From Cryptomeria japonica (Eukaryota > Streptophyta > Pinopsida > Cupressales > Cupressaceae): DNA of 64,000 bases. The notes below the pieces were generated by a model. That model saw only the letters and a list, made by a program, of their open reading frames with translations. It was not told where the DNA came from and ran no database searches. Positions 10,350 through 20,785 of this stretch are shown here, piece by piece (position 1 is the stretch's first letter; each line of letters starts with the position of its first letter). A program made the translations under genes and the position numbers. The DNA is taken from NCBI RefSeq assembly GCF_030272615.1, contig NC_081415.1:101538796-101602795 (forward strand). The letters are read 5' to 3'.

Positions 10350-11475
10350 TGTTACTACTTATCAAGTTGCCATTAGTTTCATGTCAAAGTTATTCTATAT
10401 ACTCTGAGTCAGTTATCTCTACCGAGATATTCAGTCGGTATGAACAGTCTAGTCGGTTACAAAAGAAAGTAGTCTCTGAACATAGTATACACAAAGCTGT
10501 CTATCGAGTATCAATTCATGTCTACCAAGCAGCAAAGATGATACACTGAGTGAAACATGTTACCAGATTCATTGAACCTAGACATACATATGAAAACGTG
10601 TTACAAGCTTGAGGCACATCTAACTGTTATCACATTGGAAATTGCACTTAAAGATTGTGTATGATTTTGATGTCATCTAACCAATGAAATAACTTGCATG
10701 GTTATTCATTCGATAAAACATGTTTGTAAGATCGAAGCAATGAATGGATAATCATCATAAGAGATCTATTTATACAACATGAGTTAAGAATTTAAAGTGT
10801 GTGTGTGCATGAGTGTAAGAAGACTATTAAAAAGACACAAAGGTCACCAAGAAGGTTTTCAGAGAACAGTTAAAGAACAAAGTAAATAGAAGGGTTTACC
10901 GAGTTACTATATGGGTTACCAAGGTATGCTATAAGCAAGTTAACTTATTCTGAGCACATAGAATCTGCTATAACACTCTAGATGTAAAGTTGCAGATATT
11001 TGTAATGATTTTATTGTAACATTTTGAAGTTGAAAGACAAACCTTTAACAGGGTAAAAGACTCTAATCAAGTCTATAAATTGTAAACCTCTAACTAGATG
11101 CAACATTTAGATTAAGTGTTGTAAACTTCTTTAGCAAGGTAGATCTAATAGATCTTGATACTCCTAATAGGGTAAGCTATTAGAAATAGATAAACATGTA
11201 GCTCTAATCGAGCACTATTTATTATTGCAGTAGTGAAGTTGTGGATGCCATCCCCACCGTAGTTTTTCTCTCTAACTGAGAGTTTCTGCGTAACCAAAAT
11301 ATATGTGTTATGGAGTGAATCATGTATGATTGTTATCTATTTGTTTTAGCTTTATATTATGTTACTGCACTATTCGGTTTATGCATAATAGTAAAGTTAT
11401 TATTGAAGAAAAGTTTTGGAGTACTGATTCACCCCTCCCCTCTCAATACATTAGCTTTCCATATTGGGCCTAACA
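10350..11475 (+). repeat. First LTR of E3
   Basis: 1126 bp, TGTTACTACTTATC to GGGCCTAACA. It has a possible TATA box (CTATTTATACAAC, near 10768) conserved in the second LTR, the short-unit array (CTTTAACAGGGT, CTCCTAATAGGGT; 11040-11230) and the C-rich tract TTCACCCCTCCCCTCTCAAT near the end. Confidence 0.88.
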
Positions 11476-11489
11476 ATTGGTATTAGAGC
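11476..11489 (+). promoter_or_regulatory. Primer binding site of E3
   Basis: ATTGGTATTAGAGC directly follows the LTR; one base differs from the initiator-Met site. The copy after the second LTR (40168) is the perfect ATTGGTATCAGAGC. Confidence 0.88.
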
Positions 11490-11537
11490 TTGAATCTTGG
11501 AAAAGGGTTTAACTGCTTAAAGAGAAAGATCTTATCA

Positions 11538-12883
11538 ATGGAAGTCTATAAACAATCTCGGAGGATTATATAATTGCAAGAAGAACTGGATCATGCTAAT
11601 CAAGTGATTGCAGACATGCAAAGACAAATGCAAAAATCTCTGAAAGTAAGAAGAAGATTATCTGATGATTTGTAGGACTCTCAAGAGTTAGTGGAACAAA
11701 TTGAGACATCATCTGAGAACAATATATCTGAAGAAACTGAAGAAAACTACTGAAAGAAAAGAACAAAGCACTGGCTGATCAATTGAAAGCAATGAAAAGA
11801 GAACATGAACATTTCAGCACATAGATGACTGAAAATCTTGATGCATTGAGGACAACCAAGGATAAAGTAAGAGATCTAGAAAGAGAGAAACAACAACTTG
11901 AAGTCTTAGTATCAGATAAGAATGATGAAATCACAAGGTTGACTGGAATTCAACAAAATCTGTCAGATCAACTAGGTTATGCACATCATGAAGCAATTCT
12001 GAAAAATGATGAGAATCAAGCATTGAAACTTGAAGTATCAAGGATGACTGATGAACTTGAATTAGAGAAGAAATCCAAAGAAACACTCAAGAAGAGTTAT
12101 GAAGCATCAAAGATGTTGGATGAGCAACTGAATATAAGAAGACCCAACAAAGATGTAGGACTTGGTTACAAAGGAAAAGACTCTACCAAGAAGGGAATTC
12201 ATACTACTGAGAGAGGAGAATCATCAAAGCAAGCTGGAAACAAGAATAATATCAAAAGAAAGAAGCCTATTTGCAACTACTGTGGAAATCAAGGTCACAC
12301 TGCCAACATGTGCCAAATCAGAAAAGGTAAGCAACCGATTGTCACTAAGTCCAAAGGTTATTGTTACAATTGCAATAAATATGGTCACACATCTAATCAA
12401 TGTAGGAAAAAGTCTGTGAACAATTATCAGAAGGCAAAATTCAAAGAGTTTTGTAAAAACTGCAATAGATATGGACATAGTACCGAGAAGTGCTGGCTTA
12501 AGAGAAAGAACTATATGTGGTCTGCACACTGAGCAAATGCTAGATGTTACCAAACCCACACACATCCTTACCAACAATATTCTGTAGTACCATGGGATTA
12601 CAATACAAGGATATGGTGTGAATGTTGTGGAAGATATGGACATATAAGTGCCAACTATTTTATAAGGTTTGGGATGAACAACCGAAGATCATGGAGAAAC
12701 CCTGGTATGACATGTTTTCATTGTCACAAAGTTGGACACTTGGCTGGAGATTGCAGAGATCAACCTAGAAAAGACACTGAAGAAATAAAAGAAAAATTAA
12801 AGATGATTTGGAAAAAGAAGGAAATTGTGTCAAATGAAGAAAGCACCTTACCTATCGAGTTAGGTGCACTTATTCCAAATTAA
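11538..12883 (+). pseudogene. gag: E3 gag-like protein with five zinc knuckles (first copy)
   Basis: Starts at the ATG at 11538 (MEVYKQSRRII). An early TAA, a frameshift near 11745 and a TAG just before 11825 break it; the second copy at 40230 has the same TAG but not the TAA. A long coiled coil (RDLEREKQQLEVLVSDKNDE) is followed by knuckles CNYCGNQGHTANMC, CYNCNKYGHTSNQC, CKNCNRYGHSTEKC, a fourth (CECCGRYGHISANY, last Cys lost) and CFHCHKVGHLAGDC. It ends ELGALIPN at 12883. RNA binding is expected from the knuckles; capsid function is inferred from position. Confidence 0.75.
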
Positions 12884-12932
12884 TTGGTAAAGGTATGAAG
12901 GGACTGTATTCTCTCAAGGTTAAATCTTAATA

Positions 12933-12937
12933 GTTCC
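12933..12937. repeat. Target site duplication of E4a (left copy)
   Basis: GTTCC precedes the left LTR of E4a and recurs at 34792-34796 after the right LTR. E3 sequence then continues (TATTTTATCATG), as in the uninterrupted copy near 41634 (ATTCCTATTTTATCATG). Confidence 0.85.
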
Positions 12938-13165
12938 TATAGCTAGGAATTCAGAAATCATCACAAACAATATAAAAAGTAATCTAGCTCAATCACGAAA
13001 GCTTAAATGTAATGATCTATCCTAAACACACTCAATAAAGACATAAAGTTAAAACATTCAAAAGTAAATACTATGCAAACCAAACATGGATATGAATTCT
13101 TCCTTCATGTAGCTCCATTGTTCTTCTTTCCTCTTCAAATAGTTTGGTTGTGGATTTCACCTACA
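12938..13165 (-). repeat. 3' LTR of E4a
   Basis: 228 bp. On the plus strand it reads TATAGCTAGG (TG mutated to TA) to TTTCACCTACA. It differs from the other E4a LTR at six positions by my count, so E4a is younger than E1-E3. Confidence 0.85.
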
Positions 13166-14450
13166 AGTGCACATGAATGATTGAAAGCAAGTAGGTAAGA
13201 AAATTGCACAAAATTACTCGAAGCGTGATTGATTAGAAATTCAATAATCTGATTAGGGCTTTGATTGAAGAAATTCATCCAATTTATAGACAAATTGGAG
13301 AGATGAACAAATTAGCATGATAGTGATTCGAATGGAAATTCAAATCAAGAATAGCAAAATTATGACATGTCTATGACAAATTGCTATGAAAGGATTTATG
13401 ATAATTTATGACAAATTTCTATGTCAAGAATTGATTGATTGTCAATTATGACAAATTATGACAAATTTCTATGTCATTCGCATGAAATTAGGAGAAAAAT
13501 AGGAGGAAATTGAAATTAAGAATTTAGAAAATTAGAAAATTAGAAAAAGAGAAATTAAGAAAATTAGGAATTAAGAAATTAGAAATTAGGTAAAATTAAT
13601 TAATAATTTTTCATTTATTAATTAATTCACAAGGAGGAATAATTAGCCAATTAAATGAACATTTAATTGTGACAAGAAGACTTAGGATAAATAAAATAAA
13701 TTATTTAATCCTAGAGAGAGAAATGACACACAAGGTTAAATGATTAAATCATAAAACCCTAGAAGATGAATTAGCAATGCGAGAATGACAATTAGGTCTT
13801 GATTGAAGATAATTGATTCAATTTGATTCTAATTTAACAAAGGACTAATGTGATAAATGACTTGATTGATAAATGCGCCAATTGACGAGGAACAATGACA
13901 AATTGATCCAAATTGACATAATTGAGATAGACAACAATCGATAGCGAAATGATCACAAAATGACAAAATTGACAAGAGGACAAGGATCGATAACAAAATA
14001 GATTGCAAGATGACAAGATTAAAAATGACCACGATCGATGACAAATTGATCGCAAAATGACAAGATCGAACATGACAACGACCGATGACAAATTGATCGC
14101 AAAATGACAAGATTGAAAATGATAAGGATAGATGACAAGATTGATAAGAGGACAAAACCCTAATTAGGATTGACGATGTCCAAAATGATGACAAATTAGC
14201 ATGTACATTGATGCGACAGGATAAAATCGATCAAAATCATGATTGGATAGTGTTGTCGACAAGACCAAATTTGAGAGCGAGATGAATGAAGAATGTAGAA
14301 GAATGACTCGATGTTCGCACATGATAAAGACCAAGTGCGAATCATAGGAGAAATGTTAATGTGACGCAAAAACCTAAAATGAGGCAATGTGCAAATGTTA
14401 AAGTATGATTCCGCAAGCGTTGACCATTTTTAGGTGTCTACATTTTGCCC
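13166..14450 (-). other. AT-rich 3' region of E4a
   Basis: Non-coding, AT-rich sequence between the 3' LTR and the antisense gene, with TATGACAAATT-type short repeats at 13370-13470 and the 47-bp tandem array at 13890-14145. The inverted counterpart is 28440-29695. Confidence 0.6.
13890..14145. repeat. 47-48 bp tandem repeat, about five units
   Basis: Units begin GATCGATGACAAATTGATCG or a variant at about 13937, 13985, 14033, 14080 and 14127. The same array occurs inverted at about 28715-28935 in E4b. Translations through it are repetitive and are not genes. Confidence 0.75.
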
Positions 14451-14984
14451 CTCTTTGAGACAATAAGATTTTAAGCGTTGTTTCAAAGAACAATAATGAA
14501 AATGCCCTAGGCAATAATAATGACATATGCATGCCCCCTCAAGGAATTGGCTGGAAACATGTAGAGAAGAGGCCAATTGATTGATAAAAATGATAGGATC
14601 AAACAGACTGAAAATCGGAAATCAGATGCATGAAGGACAAGCAATTTAAGGTGCACAAGACCATGACCAACATAAGATGGAGAGGATGCACGTCCATCTA
14701 TGTACTGACAAAGGTCTATAAATGAGACCAAGAGGGTGAAAAGAGCTCATTTGCACTAGCCAAAGAGGAGAATTTGTTGCTCTGGACAAGGACACTTGCA
14801 GAGAGATGGCGAACATTCCAATGGCGGATCACCTCAAAGAACATGTACACACATTCAGATGACCAGACAATGCAGGAGCAGCGGTATGGATCTCAAAAAC
14901 CCATGTTTTCAATTTCATGAATTTTGATTGCTTGCGGGACATTACGGGGCCCATAGGGGATGCCGAAAAGGACTCTTGTGCTTG

Positions 14985-15095
14985 TGTAGGGTGAATCCTG
15001 TGCTTGTGTAGGGTCTTCTGTGCTTGTGTAGGGAGACACAGGTGTAGGTTACTTGACACAGGCACAGGTTCCTTGACACAGGCACAATTGTGCAA
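14985..15095. repeat. Array of TGTGCTTGTGT / GACACAGGCACA motifs
   Basis: Three units of TGTGCTTGTGTAGGG are followed by inverted units (GACACAGGTGTAGG, GACACAGGCACAGG, GACACAGGCACAAT). It lies about 150-260 bases upstream of the plant mobile domain ORF, where a promoter would be. Related arrays lie at 27770-27885, 18815-18935 and 34440-34535. Confidence 0.65.
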
Positions 15096-15248
15096 TGTAA
15101 ACCCTAATTTTGGTCAAAATGACATGCAAATGATCCGAAAAGGGGGAATAAGGGTAGGATAGGTCAGATGAGATGAAAAACACCCTAATTTGGACATGAA
15201 AATGAGGAAAGGCAACCTGTAGGAGAAAACCCTAAAACTGACAAAAAT

Positions 15249-17051
15249 ATGCCCCAATTTGCGATGCAGAGTCGACAGTATCCATTGATCACGCGGGAGA
15301 ACCGACCTGACTGCTTCATGCTACGACATAGACTCAGGAGCATAGACAGAGACACATTAGCAGTACTTGGGATATACTATGTCACATTCATGCCCGAGAT
15401 TAGGGCAAACATAGGATTGCTTACCGCATTGGCAGAGCAATGGCATTCAGAGACTTCCTCTTTCCATCTGGCGACTGGAGAGGCGACGGTGACACTGGAG
15501 GATGTATGGCATATCCTCTGCATTCTGATACATGGGGAGATGGTAGAGTATGACCTAATGACAGGGAGAGACACATTATGCAGGCTATTTGAGTGTGACG
15601 CAGATGATCTGGACATCATCGAGAGGGAGATCCGCTGGGAGACTATGGCAGAAGAGTATGAGCAGCGATGTGTGGTGATAGCAGTGGTGATAGAATGTTT
15701 AATAGTAGGGGATAGACGAGGACATGGATTCCCTATTGGATGGGGAAGAGCACTGGAGTGAATGGTGACAAAGGGGATGGTGTACACATGGGGACCATGT
15801 GTGCTTGCTATGCTATATTTTCAGCTGCATCAGATAGCATATCAGGGAGTTTAGACTCTGAGCTGTGGAGTCACATTGCTTCAGGTATGGGCATTTGAGC
15901 ACATAGCCATATGTCGACCAATTATAGAGAGACAGGTTATACCACACCAACCATATGTGTATTGCTATGGGGGAGCACTGAGACAGGGTCCATTTGGATA
16001 CATATTGTATTGGCGACATGAGCTAGACAGACTGAGAGAGTTTACATGGAGGCCATATCTTGATTGCCCTGGATGGTTAGATGATCATGAGGAGCTACCG
16101 TATTGTAGATAGGAGAGGTACCTAATTGGGTGACCAGTGAATCACCAGAGAGTGATTGAGATGTACCTGCCAGAGAGAGTCAGACGACAATTTGGAGAGA
16201 GATAGGATGTACCCAGGAGGATGGCACAGTTTGCCTGATCGCACAGAGAGACAAGTTAGTGGGGGAGTATGATTCAGCCACACATAGCATATGCTAACTT
16301 TGCATAGCTACAAAAGAGACAGTGGGATTGGAGGTCAGATGTGGTAGATGTCGAGATGACAAAGGAGTATGAGAGATGGTTTGCACTACGACGGCCAGTG
16401 CCATTGACAGATCTGGACATTCCAGTACCTAGGAGGCAGGAGGACTTCCCACTCACAGGAGAGGAGGAGGGAGATGAGGATGATGAGGAGGTTGAGGGTA
16501 GTGATGAGGAGGAGGAGGATGACAAGGACGGAGATGAGGAGGAGGATGATGATGATGAGCCAGACTCAGCTGATCATGAGACATTACAGGATATTCCCAT
16601 AGAGTCGGACACAGCTAGGACAGAGGAGATGGAGATGTGCAGGGCTACCATAGCTAGTCAGCAGGATCACATTGTGACACTAGAGAGACAAAATGCCATC
16701 TTGAGGATAGAGCGAGATATAGCAATAGCTCAGGCACAATGAGAAGAACAGAGAGTTACTGAGTTCATTTGGTCGATTAGAGATGCCAGTGCACGGGAGA
16801 TGGCACAGATGCTGGTAGAGATCGGAGAGGAAATACAGCATTAGAGGACACTATATGAGGGTACAGTTCCACCAGAGTAGAGAGCAACTTCATATCAGGC
16901 ACGATCGAGGATAGAGAGCAGGGCATGCTCTCGAAGGTCATTGAGCAGCATGGGGGTGAGTGGACCTATGAGACCACCACAACCAGGACTAGGAGGGACA
17001 TCATCTCTGAGACATGGTAGGGATGAGGAGGATGGAGGGAGCACCCAGTGA
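15249..17051 (+). pseudogene. Plant mobile domain (PMD) protein, antisense gene of E4a
   Basis: One frame of 601 codons from the ATG at 15249 (MPQFAMQSRQYPLITREN) to TGA at 17049, with about ten in-frame stops but no frameshift. PMD motifs: LAEQWHSETSSFHLATGE, VTLEDVWHILCILIHGEM, then LLQVWAFEHIAICRPI, and YLPERVRRQFGE. Residues about 395-450 are Asp/Glu-rich, followed by a coiled coil (QDHIVTLERQNAILRIERD) and an Arg/Ser tail. PMD proteins occur in plant genes of the MAIN/MAIL type and inside transposons; their biochemical role is poorly known. The strand is opposite to E4a. Stops are mostly TAG/TGA from CAG/CGA. Confidence 0.75.
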
Positions 17052-18105
17052 TAGAGGCACGTGCTCCTTATGACAGATAGTGGACATATGTAGTTTGATA
17101 TTATGTAGTCAGCCTGCAGGCCATACTTAGGACAAACAGTCCGATTTTGTACTCCGATATTATTGTGATATGTGATATGATATCCATCGATAGGATGGGA
17201 TGCAATGTGTTATGATTTATGTTATTTTTCCATGTAATGGATGACTTATGCACTTTTTATGAACATGTATAGATGTATTTTTATGTATTTTGGATGCATT
17301 TATAATATGAAATGGATAAAATGCTTGATGTAATGCATGATGTGATGTTTGATGCAAATGTACTAACCAATGAATGCAGGATGCAACATATGTGTTTGGA
17401 GATCAGAGCACTAGACTGAACTGACTATCCGAACTGACAGAAGAAATGTTAGTAAGAAGAAATGAGACAAAGGATAGTTAGAGATGAAGAAAAACTTGCT
17501 TTCAGTAATGCACTTTGTAGGTGAGAACCTTTATTTTTATGTAGCAAAATGGATGCATAGCATCATGGCATTGAAGGCCAGAGCTGAAATGCAACCCTTT
17601 TTGCAAAAGACAGACACATCGTAGACAAAAAACAATCACAACAAAAAAAGAAAGAGACCATAAACCATCCCGGTCACTCTAAATCACTCAGTGACATCAT
17701 CGAGCAACATAGGAACATGATCAAAGATAAATCAATAAAAGATAAGATGCACAAATTCAAACAAATCAAACAAACATCTTGATCTTCATTGTCAAAAGTT
17801 GAAAGTGCTGAGAAGACGATCATGTTGTCTGGTTTAAGGACATGCAGTACCCCGTCTAAGATAGGACACAGTCTTGTTTCGAGTATACCACACCCTGTAT
17901 AAGACCCATGATAGTAGGAACAAGGACAAATGATTTTGATGCTGATATTTGATTGATATGACAATTGTGATCAGTTTGAATGTCTGGTTGGATGGAAAAG
18001 TTCATCTATTAGTGCATGATTTTAGGAAAGCACAGTGTTTGATTGCAAGTGTCGTTGGAGGGATGCTCAGCGATCTGTCTTATGCACAAAAAAAAGGATA
18101 TTTAT
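17052..18105 (+). other. Region between PMD gene and A-rich repeats of E4a
   Basis: Non-coding, with no convincing gene. A short frame equivalent to 25380-25081 (MKKNLLSVMHFVGENLYFYV) is open in E4b only. The inverted counterpart is 24745-25805. It probably includes the 3' untranslated part of the antisense transcript. Confidence 0.45.
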
Positions 18106-18109
18106 TGTT

Positions 18110-18230
18110 TTGCTTTTCGAGTTTTTACAATTTTTTTGTGTTCATTTTTTTAGGACTTTATTTGATTTTTAAGGTTTTTTTCAGGACATTATTTGATTTT
18201 TTTGGAATTTTTCAGGACATTATTCCTAGC
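18110..18230. repeat. T-rich tandem repeats of E4a
   Basis: Degenerate units of about 30-40 bases built on CAGGACATTATTTGATTTTT. The inverted counterpart at 24590-24745 reads AAAATTGAAAAATGTCCT. Confidence 0.6.
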
Positions 18231-18720
18231 TACAGTAATTCCTAGTTCTTGTACATATGTTTTGTTATCAGTCTATATATATGTTTTACAGATGTGCATT
18301 GGGTGTGTTCCCCTTGTCATGATCATAGATGTTTTGTATTGAGATTTGGATGGAGGAAAGGATAGTGATTTTGGGACATAAGGGCCCAAAATGGATGAAG
18401 AAGGTGATGGAGAAATAGACTTGGAAGGCTTGGATGGAGGAATAGCAATTTTAGATGCCAATTTGAGTTGTTCTTTTTGTGCTTCAAGGAGCTTCTTGGG
18501 GATCCACATGGTTTTTGATTTTTCATGCTTTTGTGGGCCCTTTTGTTTGTGATGATTTCTAATTTCCTAGATGTGCATTGGGTGTGTTCCCCTTGTCGTG
18601 ATTGGAATTTTAGGTGGGCTTAATGTCTCAATCACGCTTGCGTGACATCAAGGAGTAACACTTAACAGAAATCCTTACTAAACACCTTGTTTTAGAGTGA
18701 ACCTAATGTGAACACTAACC
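18231..18720. other. Patchwork junction between E4a and E4b (left)
   Basis: Successive pieces: an LTR-end fragment CCTAGCTACA (18231-18240); a piece (18250-18285, TTGTACATATGTTTTGTT) found inverted at 29930-29962; AGATGTGCATTGGGTGTG (18289-18325), repeated at 18568-18603; about 200 bases of ORF1 3' sequence on the minus strand (18336-18535), a second copy of 30002-30202; an LTR end TTTGTGATGATTTC (18546-18570); and about 85 bases (18617-18700) also present at 19619-19701. No clean target duplication is visible. Confidence 0.65.
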
Positions 18721-18814
18721 ATCTAACCCCTTAACTGTGTTTTTGAGTGCTTTCAAGTTGATTTGCAGGCCAAAAACCCAAAAACAGGGTCGTGCAGGGT
18801 TTTCTGAGGACTTC

Positions 18815-18935
18815 TGCGCCTGTGTGAAGCAACTTGCACCTATGTTGAAGACATTTTGTGCCTGTTTCATGCATTCTATGCTTGTGTCATGCATTCTGCG
18901 CCTGTGTTCTGAGTTCTGTGCCTGTGTAAAGTCCA
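18815..18935. repeat. Array of GCGCCTGTGT motifs in E4b leader
   Basis: Units such as TGCGCCTGTGTGAAG, TGTGCCTGTTTCATGCATTC, TATGCTTGTGTCATGCATTC and TGCGCCTGTGTTCTGAG. The E4a counterpart is 34440-34535, directly after its primer binding site. Confidence 0.65.
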
Positions 18936-19818
18936 AAACAGAGGTAAAAATGTAGTGTTTTACTTGAAAATTGTCTTGTTTTTGCATTCTGTTTTCTGTT
19001 TTTTGGTTTTTGGTACTAATTATCTGTGCAGAATCTTGGCATACGCATGGAAAAGACAACAAATCAAACTACTAACATGTTTTATGCAGAATCGATAGTC
19101 AAAGAATAAACACCTCAAACTTCTAACTTGGGTTTTGCAGGTTGCCTTGGAGAAACAACTAAACTTGGTGTTTGTCATTAATGTTTTAGGCACCTAGTGA
19201 TTTCTAAATAGGTTGGAATGAACATGTTTTTGCTTTGATTGTTGGGTGTGACATTGGAGTAGGAGAGTATGCTCTCATCCTTCTTAAGGTGATCAAAAAT
19301 CTAGATCTTTGATACCATGCTCGTTGTTTTTGATTGTGTGTCACCTTTAGAGGGGATGCCTTCCCGACCATTTGCTTTTGCAAGCAAGTGATAATCGTGA
19401 GAAGGGAATGACCCAAAGTGAGTACGGCTAGAATACCTTGGCATTCTAACTCACTATAAACAAATACTTGATGGGCGGAAGCTTTGAAGGAAGGGTTACA
19501 TGGGAATTGCAGTTACTCGGGAAGTGATGACCCTTGAACTCTTTCTCATATCAACATCTAAGTAGGGCCTCATGGGTCTAAATCATGCTTGCGCAACTAC
19601 ATTTGTTTGGTATCTTGGTGAGCTTAATGTCTCAATCACGCTTGCGTGACATCAAGGAGTAACACTTAACAGAAATCCTTACTAAACACCTTGTTTTAGA
19701 GGCCAAAAAAACCTTTCTAGTTGCTTGAGAAGGACAAGTTCGGATACTTGGAAGAGATACTAAGTTCACCATGGGGAGATTTCCATGGGGACTTATGCTT
19801 GGCTGCCCTGAGAAGTGA

Positions 19819-20214
19819 GTGTCGTGGAGGGGAGCCCATGGGGTCAAGCATCTATGTATTCTCCTTGAATCCCATAATGAGTCTACCTCTCGAGTACCTA
19901 ATGTCCTTGCCTACCATAAGAAATGTGGGAATGAGCATGATTGTCTTGAGTCTAAGTTGAAATATCTTGTATTCTTTGCTTGTCAAAAGTTGAATTGTAT
20001 CTCATTTCAAGAACAAGGCAAATTGATCCAACATAAGATTAAACACAAGAGACATTCATCCAACAAAAGTACAAGGTTCAAAACACATCTTCAAATATGG
20101 TTGTCAAAAATTGTTCAAAATTTTGTCTCAACATGCATGTCACTTACATTTAAGTTCATCCTAGGTTGCATTTTGCAAAGTTCATTGTCAAGTACCAAAT
20201 TAAGTTTCATCTAA
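19819..20214 (+). CDS. Leader ORF of E4b, unknown protein
   Basis: 131 codons from MSWRGAHGVKHLCILLESHN. The equivalent frame in E4a (33584-33129, minus) is also fully open, for 151 codons, with few changes over the shared part (Arg/Gln, Lys/Glu, Lys/Asn). It includes several Cys and His (KKCGNEHDCLE, FFACQKLNCI) but no recognised domain. It lies between the leader array and ORF1. It may be a real small leader protein or chance openness. Confidence 0.3.
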   Translation: MSWRGAHGVKHLCILLESHNESTSRVPNVLAYHKKCGNEHDCLESKLKYLVFFACQKLNCISFQEQGKLIQHKIKHKRHSSNKSTRFKTHLQIWLSKIVQNFVSTCMSLTFKFILGCILQSSLSSTKLSFI

Positions 20215-20785
20215 GTCATACTCCTTTGCATATCAATAAGGGTCATCCATTTGCATGTGTCCTCTTGCATTAAAGTCATACCATTGTCATACTTTGCATA
20301 CCTTAAGTCTCTTCATTAAGTTTAAGTCATTATCATATCATATTAGGGTCATTTGCATATTAATTGTCCTTTTGCATATAGTGTTAAAACTAGGTTTTGT
20401 CATACTTGAGTAATCCAAATCTTTGATAAACCCTAAGTCATTGTTAGGAAGTCTAGACCTTATCAAACCTTTTGTCCTTTTGTCATCCATGTCATTTCAT
20501 CAAACCTAGCTTAGTATCCAAGCATATAGGGGAGACATTGTCATCTTGTCCTTTATCGCTTAAGTCCTTTTGTCCTTTGAGGTCTAGACATCATTTCAAT
20601 TTCCCAAGGGCCCCTCTCTTAGATTTGCATTCATAAGTTTGTCAAAGTCTTGAAAAACAACAAAAACATAGGTTACATTCTTGCCATAGATTGCATTTTC
20701 ATCTATTTAGTTTGCATTTAGTTGCATATCATGCATCATCCTTTTAAAATAAAAAATTCCAAAAATATTGCATTCGCATAGTGAC
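20215..20785 (+). other. Leader of E4b upstream of ORF1
   Basis: T-rich leader with many short GTCATTTGCAT / AAGTCATA-type repeats. It matches 33128-32633 of E4a inverted. No gene seen. Confidence 0.5.

Noticed and set aside
10349-10549. Plus-strand frame of 66 codons at the start of the E3 LTR
   Set aside because: Lies wholly in the LTR and is not kept open in the second LTR.
13829-14194. Minus-strand frames with repeated SCHFAINLSSIVV-type sequence
   Set aside because: They are translations of the 47-bp tandem repeat.
15249-17051. PMD ORF as the sense gene that orients E4a left to right
   Set aside because: The primer-binding-site-like sequence lies next to the right-hand LTR on the minus strand, and ORF1 agrees with that direction.
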